From Subtercola sp. Z020 (GTDB taxonomy: Bacteria; Actinomycetota; Actinomycetes; Actinomycetales; Microbacteriaceae), in contig NZ_PSTT01000069.1 in the NCBI RefSeq assembly GCF_002931235.1, positions 1 to 38,558 on the forward strand: 38,558 nucleotides of DNA, read 5' to 3'. The position numbers were made by a program, and so were the translations under genes. How positions within the stretch are numbered: the stretch's first letter is position 1; the number at the start of each line of letters is the position of its first letter. Shown piece by piece: positions 32,803 through 38,558 of the stretch. The notes below the pieces were generated by a model. That model did not search any database. It was not told where the DNA came from and was given only the letters and a program-made list of their open reading frames with translations.

Positions 32803-33912
32803 TCAGTCTTCGATCTTGCGCTTGCGCCAGCGGATGCCCGCCGAGATGAATCCGTCGAGGTCGCCGTCGAAGACGTTGTTGGGGTTGTTGACCTCGTAGT
32901 CGGTGCGCAGGTCTTTGACCATCTGGTACGGCGCGAGCACGTAGCTGCGCATCTGGTCGCCCCAGCTCGCCGTGATGGTGCCGGCCAGCTCCTTCTTCTT
33001 GGCGTTCTCCTCTTCGCGCTGTGCGAGCAGCAGGCGGGACTGCAGCACGCGCATCGCGGCCGCGCGGTTCTGGATCTGGCTCTTCTCGTTCTGACAGCTC
33101 ACCACGATGCCGGTGGGGATGTGCGTGATGCGCACCGCGGAGTCGGTCGTGTTGACCGACTGCCCGCCGGGGCCGCTCGACCGGAAGACGTCGACGCGGA
33201 TGTCGCTCTCGGGAACCTCCACGACATCCGTCGTCTCGATCAACGGAACCACCTCGACGGCCGCGAAGCTCGTCTGGCGCTTGCCGGCCGAGTTGAACGG
33301 GCTCATGCGCACCAGGCGGTGCGTGCCCGCCTCGACCGAGAGCGTGCCGAAGGCGTAGGGCGAGTCGATCTCGATGGTGGCGCTCTTGATGCCCGCCTCC
33401 TCGGCGTAGCTGGTGTCGAGCACGGTCGACTTGTGCCCGTGCTGCTCGGCCCAGCGGAGGTACATGCGCAGCAGCATCTCGGCGAAGTCGGAGGCGTCGA
33501 CGCCGCCGGCGCCCGCCCGGATCGTGACGACGGCCGGCCGCGGGTCGTACTCGCCGTTCAGCAGCGTCTGCACCTCGAGCTCGCCGAGCAGCTTCGTCAG
33601 GCTGGTGAGTTCGGCCTGCGCTTCGGTCACCGCCTCTTCGTCGGATTCGTCGTTGGCGAGTTCGACCATGATCTCGAGGTCGTCGAGCCGCGAGTCGATG
33701 CTGACGATCTTGGCGAGCTCGGCCTGGCGGTGCGAGAGCGCACTCGTGACCTTCTGCGCCTTCTCGGTGTCGTTCCAGAGGTCGGGAACGCCGGCCTGCT
33801 CGCTCAGGTCGGCGATCTGGGCCCGCAGGCTCTCGACGTCGACCACCGACTGGATGTCGGCGAAGGTCGAACGGAGGGCGCTGATCTGCTCAGAGAGGTC
33901 GAGTTCTAACAC
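32803..33912 (-). CDS. prfB: Peptide chain release factor 2
   Basis: 369 residues. Recognises UGA and UAA stop codons. Codon-reading tripeptide SPF in [13 protein letters not shown] marks it as RF2 rather than RF1, and the peptidyl-tRNA hydrolysis motif GGQ is in [12 protein letters not shown]. The start is the GTG at 33912, eight bases after TAGGCT; longer frames add unlike sequence. No programmed +1 frameshift is needed: the frame is open throughout, unlike in E. coli. Most annotated stops around it are TGA or TAG. Its promoter is divergent from an MFS gene. Confidence 0.96.
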   Translation of the reverse strand: MLELDLSEQISALRSTFADIQSVVDVESLRAQIADLSEQAGVPDLWNDTEKAQKVTSALSHRQAELAKIVSIDSRLDDLEIMVELANDESDEEAVTEAQAELTSLTKLLGELEVQTLLNGEYDPRPAVVTIRAGAGGVDASDFAEMLLRMYLRWAEQHGHKSTVLDTSYAEEAGIKSATIEIDSPYAFGTLSVEAGTHRLVRMSPFNSAGKRQTSFAAVEVVPLIETTDVVEVPESDIRVDVFRSSGPGGQSVNTTDSAVRITHIPTGIVVSCQNEKSQIQNRAAAMRVLQSRLLLAQREEENAKKKELAGTITASWGDQMRSYVLAPYQMVKDLRTDYEVNNPNNVFDGDLDGFISAGIRWRKRKIED

Positions 33913-33920
33913 GATCCCCC

Positions 33921-33926
33921 AGCCTA
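33921..33926 (-). promoter_or_regulatory. -10 box of prfB (leaderless start)
   Basis: TAGGCT on the minus strand ends eight bases before the GTG at 33912. Confidence 0.5.
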
Positions 33927-33965
33927 CCCGCTCCGCCCGTGCGGAGGCCGGGCCGCCCGGCGTTC

Positions 33966-33971
33966 TAAACT
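33966..33971 (+). promoter_or_regulatory. -10 box of the MFS gene
   Basis: TAAACT ends nine bases before the ATG at 33981. It is about 40 bases from the opposing prfB box, so the two promoters overlap upstream. Confidence 0.4.
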
Positions 33972-33980
33972 TGTTGCCTG

Positions 33981-35258
33981 ATGAGTAGTTCTGAGCCCGC
34001 AGCCGAGACACCCCCGGCGACCTTCCGGTTCGGTTCCATCGCTCTCTCTGCGCTGCTTCCCGCGCTGCTCTTCGCCATCGGCGAGGGAGCGATCATCCCG
34101 ATCATCCCCGCCGTCGCCGGCAGCCTGGGTGCGACCCTCGCCGTCGCCGGAGTGATCTCGGGTATGACGATGATCGGCGAGCTGGTCGGCGACATCCCGA
34201 GCGGCTGGCTGGTGTCCAGGCTCGGCGAGCGGCGGTCGATGATCTACGCCGCCGGCCTCTCGATGCTGTCGATCATCCTGTGCCTGCTGGCACCGAACGC
34301 GCTGGTCTTCGGGATCGGCATCTTTCTGCTCGGACTGTCGGCGGCCGTGTTCGCGCTGGCCCGCCATGCGTTCATGACGAGTTTCGTGCCCGTCGCGTAC
34401 CGGGCGCGGGCCCTGTCGACGCTCGGCGGCACCTTCCGGGCGGGCTGGTTCATCGGGCCGTTCCTCGGCGCCGGCGTGATCGCCCTGACCGGTACGGCCC
34501 AGTCGGTCTTCTGGGTGATGGGGGTCTGCGCCGTCGCGATCGTCGTTCTGCTGCTGATCGTCGACGACCCCACAGAGAAGCTGGCGAAACCGGATGCCGG
34601 CGAGCGACTGCTCGCCGGGGAGTCGAACGGACTGTTCGCCACCATCTGGACCCATCGCCGGGTGCTGACCCGCATCGGTCTCGGCGTCGCGATCGTCAGC
34701 GCCCTCCGCGCCAGCCGCACCGTGGTGCTCCCGCTCTGGGCCGTGAGCCTCGGCATCGGCGAGAGCAACACGGCCCTGATCGTCGGGGTCGGCGCCGCTC
34801 TCGACTTCGCGCTGTTCTACACCAGTGGCCAGATCATGGACCGGTTCGGCCGGCTCTGGAGCGCCCTGCCGTCGATGATCGGCATGGGGGTGTGCCTCGT
34901 GGTTCTCTCGGTGACCCACGACCTCGCCCACGCCGCCGGCTGGTTCATCGTGCTCACCATTCTGCTCGGCGTCTCGAACGGCATCTCGAGCGGCATCGTC
35001 ATGACGCTCGGCGCAGACCTCGCGCCGAAGAGCTCACCCGCCCCGTTCCTCGGTGCATTCCGCTTCACCGGTGACCTCGGATCGGCCCTCGCGCCCCTGC
35101 TGGTGGCGGGCATCCTGGCCGTCGCGGGCCTGCCGTTCGCGGTCGGAACCGTCGGCGTCATCGGGTTCTTCGGGGCCGGAGTCATGCTGCGCTACATCCC
35201 GCGATTCGTACCGCGGAGTCTCGCTCACAAATCGCTGAGATTCAAACCAGACGCGTAA
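33981..35258 (+). CDS. Major facilitator superfamily transporter
   Basis: 425 residues, twelve predicted helices. The loop after helix 2 reads [18 protein letters not shown], the MFS motif A form (G-x3-D/S-R-x-G-x-R), repeated more weakly in the second half as [12 protein letters not shown]. The layout fits the drug:H+ antiporter-type subset but no substrate can be assigned. A cytoplasmic loop of about 45 residues lies between the halves. It is divergent from prfB and ends 30 bases before a tRNA gene. Confidence 0.9.
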   Translation: MSSSEPAAETPPATFRFGSIALSALLPALLFAIGEGAIIPIIPAVAGSLGATLAVAGVISGMTMIGELVGDIPSGWLVSRLGERRSMIYAAGLSMLSIILCLLAPNALVFGIGIFLLGLSAAVFALARHAFMTSFVPVAYRARALSTLGGTFRAGWFIGPFLGAGVIALTGTAQSVFWVMGVCAVAIVVLLLIVDDPTEKLAKPDAGERLLAGESNGLFATIWTHRRVLTRIGLGVAIVSALRASRTVVLPLWAVSLGIGESNTALIVGVGAALDFALFYTSGQIMDRFGRLWSALPSMIGMGVCLVVLSVTHDLAHAAGWFIVLTILLGVSNGISSGIVMTLGADLAPKSSPAPFLGAFRFTGDLGSALAPLLVAGILAVAGLPFAVGTVGVIGFFGAGVMLRYIPRFVPRSLAHKSLRFKPDA

Positions 35259-35269
35259 TACCGACCCAT

Positions 35270-35275
35270 TACACT
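35270..35275 (+). promoter_or_regulatory. Candidate -10 box of tRNA-Leu
   Basis: TACACT, 13 bases before the tRNA 5' end. The -35 is not evident. Confidence 0.4.
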
Positions 35276-35288
35276 GAGGGTGTTCTCC

Positions 35289-35370
35289 GCGGGAGTGGTG
35301 AAATTGGTATACACGCAGGTTTTAGGTACCTGTGCTTTCGAGCGTGAGGGTTCAAGTCCCTTCTCCCGCA
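35289..35370 (+). tRNA. tRNA-Leu (anticodon UAG)
   Basis: 82 bases. Acceptor GCGGGAG (35289-35295) pairs with CTCCCGC (35363-35369), discriminator A. Anticodon stem CAGGT/ACCTG encloses the seven-base loop TTTAGGT with TAG at 35323-35325, so it reads CUA and probably other CUN codons. It has the long variable arm of class II tRNAs and the GGTTCAAGTCC T-arm. CCA is not encoded. Confidence 0.95.
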
Positions 35371-35429
35371 CGCGAAGCCGATTTCTTCCGGCCGGCCGCT
35401 GAAGACCCACGACGACTGGAGCCCCACCC

Positions 35430-36185
35430 ATGCACGCAGCGCTCATCCCCTGGCTCGACCCGAACACTCTGATCAACGGGTTCGGTCCGTTTGCGCTGCT
35501 GGGCATCTGCTTCATCGTCTTCGCCGAGACCGGCCTGCTCATCGGGTTCGTGCTGCCGGGTGACACGCTCCTCTTCTTCACCGGCCTGCTCACCTTCACG
35601 GGCACCATCGGCCTGCCCATCTACCTTGTCGCCCCGGCCATCGCGCTCTCTGCCTTCATCGGCGGGGAGGTCGGCTACCTGATCGGGCGGAAGGCCGGCC
35701 CCCGCATCTTCGAACGCAAGGAGTCGGGCTTCTTCAGCATCAAGAACGTCGAGCGCACGAACGCCTTCTTCGAGCGCTTCGGCGGCTTCGCCGTGATCGT
35801 CGCGCGCTTCGTTCCCGTGGTTCGAACCTTCGCCCCGATCGCGGCGGGCGTCGGCAAGATGGACTCGCGCCGGTACAGCTTCTACAACGCCGTCGGCGCG
35901 CTGATCTGGGGCGGCGGCATCGTCATGCTCGGCTTCTTCCTCGGGCAGATCCCGATGGTGAAGGACTTCACGGAGAAGTACATCGACGTCGTTCTGCTCG
36001 CCGTCGTGGTGCTGACGCTCGTGCCCACCGTGTTCCACACCATCCAGTCCTCGCGCAAGGCGAAGAAGGCCGCGCGGGCCGGCGAGGCCGAGCCCGTCGA
36101 GGCGACGGGTGCTGCCGAAGAGCTGCTGCTCGACCCGTCGGCCTTCACGCACCGCCCCGGCCAGAAGCACGACGGCGCCGTCTGA
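35430..36185 (+). CDS. DedA family (VTT-domain) membrane protein
   Basis: 251 residues. DedA features: ETGLLIGFVLPGDTLLFFTG near the N terminus (acidic residue in a re-entrant loop) and ARFVPVVRTFAPIAAGVGKM with the conserved Arg pair. Members move phospholipids such as undecaprenyl phosphate or phosphatidylethanolamine across membranes, depending on the proton motive force. A charged Ala/Glu-rich cytoplasmic tail follows the last helix from about residue 205. GGAG precedes the ATG by nine bases. It lies 59 bases after the tRNA and converges on the CDF gene with seven bases between. Confidence 0.93.
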   Translation: MHAALIPWLDPNTLINGFGPFALLGICFIVFAETGLLIGFVLPGDTLLFFTGLLTFTGTIGLPIYLVAPAIALSAFIGGEVGYLIGRKAGPRIFERKESGFFSIKNVERTNAFFERFGGFAVIVARFVPVVRTFAPIAAGVGKMDSRRYSFYNAVGALIWGGGIVMLGFFLGQIPMVKDFTEKYIDVVLLAVVVLTLVPTVFHTIQSSRKAKKAARAGEAEPVEATGAAEELLLDPSAFTHRPGQKHDGAV

Positions 36186-36192
36186 GAACGCG

Positions 36193-37113
36193 TCAGCGGT
36201 GCTGCTCGTGCTCGTGACCGGCGTGTTCGGCCGGCTCGAGCTGGAAGGTCGAGTGCTCGACGTCGAAATGCGCCGTGAGGCACCCCGACAGACGATCGAG
36301 TAGTTCACCCGTGGCGCCGTCGGCGAAGATCTTCGGCTCGACGACGACGTGTGCCGAGAAGACGGGTTCGCCCGACGTGATGGCCCAGACGTGCACATCG
36401 TGCACCTCGAGTACACCGGGCGTCTCGATGATGTGCCGGCGAATCTGCTGCACGTCGGTCTCTTTCGGCGCCGACTGGATGAGCACGCCCACCACGTCTC
36501 GAAGCAGCACGAAGGCTCGCGGCACGATCATCACCGCAATGGCCAGCGAGGCGATGGCGTCGGCGGCGACCAGGCCCGTGGTGATGATGACGATGCCGGC
36601 GACGATGACCGCGATCGAACCCAGGGTGTCGCCGAAGACCTCCAGGTAGGCACCGCGCATGTTGAACGACTGCCGATCGCCGCCCCGCAGCACCAGGAGT
36701 GCGGCAACGTTGGCCACGAGACCGATCGAGGCGATCACCAGCATGGGCACGCCCTGCACATGGTCGGTCTCGGGCGAGATGAGCCTCGAGATGCCCTCAC
36801 TGCCGACGAAGGCCGCCACGACGAGCAGGATCACGCCGTTGGCCAGCGCGGCGAGAACCTCGGCGCGCTGAAAGCCGAAGGTGTGCCGGTCGGAGGCCGG
36901 GCGCAGCGCGATGATCGACGCGACCAGCGCGATGATCAGCCCCAGCAGGTCGGAGAGCATGTGGCCGGCATCGGCGAGGAGGGCGAGCGAGCCGCTGAGA
37001 ACAGCACCGGCGGCCTCGACGACCAGCACGGCCGTGACGATGCCGATCGCGATGAGGAGCCGCGCACGGTTCGTCGACCGTGATGCGTGACTGTGGTGCT
37101 CGTGGCTGCTCAT
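36193..37113 (-). CDS. Cation diffusion facilitator (Zn2+/Co2+/Cd2+ exporter)
   Basis: 306 residues, six helices plus a C-terminal cytoplasmic domain. The His-rich start SHEHHSHASRS and end EHAGHEHEQHR suit metal handling. The helix-2 metal site reads ADAGHMLSDLLGL (His/Asp); the helix-5 partner is AADAIASLAIA. The cytoplasmic part is the ferredoxin-like ZT dimer domain (VHDVHVWAITSGEPVFSAHVV). These proteins export zinc-type ions in exchange for protons. The ATG is seven bases after TAGTCT, so it is likely transcribed on its own although rdgB ends 46 bases upstream. Confidence 0.93.
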   Translation of the reverse strand: MSSHEHHSHASRSTNRARLLIAIGIVTAVLVVEAAGAVLSGSLALLADAGHMLSDLLGLIIALVASIIALRPASDRHTFGFQRAEVLAALANGVILLVVAAFVGSEGISRLISPETDHVQGVPMLVIASIGLVANVAALLVLRGGDRQSFNMRGAYLEVFGDTLGSIAVIVAGIVIITTGLVAADAIASLAIAVMIVPRAFVLLRDVVGVLIQSAPKETDVQQIRRHIIETPGVLEVHDVHVWAITSGEPVFSAHVVVEPKIFADGATGELLDRLSGCLTAHFDVEHSTFQLEPAEHAGHEHEQHR

Positions 37114-37120
37114 CGCTTAC

Positions 37121-37126
37121 AGACTA
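37121..37126 (-). promoter_or_regulatory. -10 box of the CDF gene (leaderless start)
   Basis: TAGTCT on the minus strand ends seven bases before the ATG at 37113. Confidence 0.5.
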
Positions 37127-37159
37127 GGAGAGGAACGAGGCCCCGCCCTCCCCGCGGTA

Positions 37160-37786
37160 CTACTTGGGAATGACGTTCATTCTCAGCAGCGGAATCACAT
37201 TCTCGAAGGCCAGGGCACGATGGCTGATGGCGTTCTTCTCGTCGGGGCTCAACTCCGCCGCCGTGACGCTGAGGCCGGAGGGAACGAAGACGGGGTCGTA
37301 CCCGAAACCGTTCGCACCGCGCGACTCGCGGATGAGGGCGCCCCGCCAGAAGCCGGCCGCGACGTCTTCGAAGGCCACGGCATCCGGAACCTCATCGGCA
37401 GCGGGAACGACGACGGCGATGTGGCAGACGAAGGCGGCGCCACGCTGGTCGTCGTGGATGTCGGCGAGCTGGTCGAGCAGCAGCTCCCGGTTCGCGAGGT
37501 CGCCCTTGCCGTGGCCGGCCCAGCGCGCGGAGAAGATGCCGGGCGCGCCGCCCAGAATGTCGACGGCGATGCCGGAGTCATCGGCCAGAGCGGGAAGCCC
37601 GGTGTGCAGGGCGGCGGCCCGGGCCTTGATCAGCGCATTCTCGGCGAAGGTCACCCCGTCTTCGACAGGCTCCGGTCCGTCGTACTTCACGATGTCGAGT
37701 TCGGGCAGGCGGGCGCCGAGGATCTTCTGGAACTCGTCGACCTTGTGCTGGTTGTGCGTGGCGAGCACCACGCGCACGCGGTTCAC
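37160..37786 (-). CDS. rdgB: Non-canonical purine NTP pyrophosphatase (dITP/XTP)
   Basis: 208 residues, Ham1/RdgB family. Hydrolyses ITP, dITP and XTP to monophosphates and keeps deaminated purines out of DNA and RNA. Motifs: [12 protein letters not shown] at the start, [41 protein letters not shown] with the catalytic Asp pair, and [10 protein letters not shown], then SHRALAFE. The GTG start overlaps the rph stop by four bases (GTGA), the standard actinobacterial rph-rdgB pair. Confidence 0.96.
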   Translation of the reverse strand: MNRVRVVLATHNQHKVDEFQKILGARLPELDIVKYDGPEPVEDGVTFAENALIKARAAALHTGLPALADDSGIAVDILGGAPGIFSARWAGHGKGDLANRELLLDQLADIHDDQRGAAFVCHIAVVVPAADEVPDAVAFEDVAAGFWRGALIRESRGANGFGYDPVFVPSGLSVTAAELSPDEKNAISHRALAFENVIPLLRMNVIPK

Positions 37787-38541
37787 GCGAGGGCCGCCGT
37801 CTGCAGGGCGGTGAGCTCGCCGGTACCGACGAGCGCCAGGTCGAGCAGTGCGTTCAGCTCGGAGCGGTCGAAGGGCGCGCCCTCGGCGGCTCCCTGCACC
37901 TCGACGAAGAGCCCGCGGCCGGTGACGACCACGTTCATGTCGGTCTCGGCACGCACGTCTTCGGTATATGCCAGATCGAGCATGGGAGTCTGGTCGATGA
38001 TGCCGACGGAGACCGCGGCGACGCTGTCGATGAGGGGCTGGGCCTTCTGGCCGATGAACTTACGACCGCGCGCCCACTCGATGGCGTCGACCATGGCGAC
38101 GTAGGCGCCGGTGATCGCTGCGGTTCGGGTTCCGCCGTCGGCCTGCAGAACGTCGCAGTCGATCACGATGGTGTTCTCGCCGAGGGCCTTCATGTCGACG
38201 ACCGCCCGCAAGGAGCGGCCGATCAGCCTCGAGATCTCGTGAGTGCGACCACCGATCTTGCCCTTCACGGCCTCTCGGTCCATGCGGCTGTTCGTCGCCC
38301 GGGGCAGCATCGCGTACTCGGCAGTGACCCAGCCCTTGCCCTTGCCCGACATCCAGCGCGGCACGCCGTTCGTGAAGGAGGCGGTGCAGAGCACTCTGGT
38401 GTTGCCGAAGGAGATGAGGGCCGAGCCCTCCGCCTGGGTGCTCCAGCCGCGCTCGATCGTCACCTCGCGCAGGTCGTCGACCGAGCGGCCGTCGGCGCGC
38501 ACGAGGGCGGACGGGGTGGGGGCGGGTGTGGGGTCGGTCAT
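37783..38541 (-). CDS. rph: Ribonuclease PH
   Basis: 252 residues. Phosphate-dependent 3'-5' exonuclease that trims tRNA precursors; it could act on tRNA-Leu of this window, whose CCA end is not encoded. Seen: [65 protein letters not shown]. Length is normal. The ATG at 38541 has GAGGAG five bases upstream (38552-38547). It is coupled to rdgB downstream. The window ends 17 bases past its start, so its promoter and any upstream partner such as murI are not visible. Confidence 0.97.
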   Translation of the reverse strand: MTDPTPAPTPSALVRADGRSVDDLREVTIERGWSTQAEGSALISFGNTRVLCTASFTNGVPRWMSGKGKGWVTAEYAMLPRATNSRMDREAVKGKIGGRTHEISRLIGRSLRAVVDMKALGENTIVIDCDVLQADGGTRTAAITGAYVAMVDAIEWARGRKFIGQKAQPLIDSVAAVSVGIIDQTPMLDLAYTEDVRAETDMNVVVTGRGLFVEVQGAAEGAPFDRSELNALLDLALVGTGELTALQTAALA

Positions 38542-38558
38542 CGGTTCTCCTCGAAGAC

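Noticed and set aside
33800-33912. Programmed frameshift in prfB
   Set aside because: The frame is open from the GTG at 33912 to the stop with no in-frame TGA near codon 26, so no frameshift is required.
35289-35370. tRNA-Leu as a phage attachment site
   Set aside because: No duplicate of its 3' end, integrase or cargo is found on either side; the next gene is an ordinary DedA protein.

Overview
The window is high-GC, densely packed bacterial chromosome. It comes from an actinobacterium, most probably a member of the Microbacteriaceae (Micrococcales). The evidence is the fused E2-E1 2-oxoglutarate decarboxylase/dehydrogenase, the GuaB1-type GMP reductase, a SigR/RsrA thiol-stress pair, a MarP-type protease, a prfB-ftsE-ftsX-smpB-ssrA order, and many starts that look leaderless behind a TAGnCT-like -10 box. 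I cannot name the genus. No phage, transposase, integrase or CRISPR array is visible, and nearly all of the content looks like vertically inherited core genome.

Layout. 17-4079 (minus): two CNNM/CBS membrane proteins and guaB1. 4222-8097 (plus): the fused 2-oxoglutarate enzyme. 8344-9260 (minus): rsrA and sigR, divergent from aroA-rsgA-hisN-cysK-cysE (9312-14107, plus). 14198-16705: a tiny membrane protein, an AraC-type regulator and a divergent LuxR-type regulator with a degenerate receiver. 16752-20259: a cyclic-nucleotide-domain flavoprotein divergent from a UBP zinc finger and a flavin-dependent monooxygenase. 20269-22941 (minus): PEP carboxylase. 23028-26562: MarP protease, a MarR regulator divergent from a FUSC membrane protein, and a membrane-anchored protein with an Asp-box motif. 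26700-27098 (minus): tmRNA. 27198-29985: an SDR dehydrogenase and a DrrAB-like ABC exporter. 30106-33912 (minus): smpB, ftsX, ftsE and prfB. 33981-36185 (plus): an MFS transporter, tRNA-Leu(UAG) and a DedA protein. 36193-38541 (minus): CDF metal exporter, rdgB and rph.

How the parts fit. The trans-translation parts (tmRNA, SmpB) lie near prfB and the ftsEX division pair. SigR/RsrA senses thiol oxidation and sits opposite genes that include the cysteine synthesis pair cysK-cysE. MarR and FUSC form a self-contained efflux switch around one perfect palindrome. The flavoprotein, zinc finger and monooxygenase share a tiny divergent promoter and may form a redox module.

The most interesting signals are regulatory. 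A textbook SigR promoter (GGAAT-N18-GTT) drives sigR from inside the aroA start. A second -10 box inside sigR sits just ahead of an in-frame ATG, which suggests two sigma isoforms. Three gene junctions have a TAG stop codon that also forms the first half of the next gene's -10 box. At least ten genes show TAnnnT placed 6-9 bases before the start codon.
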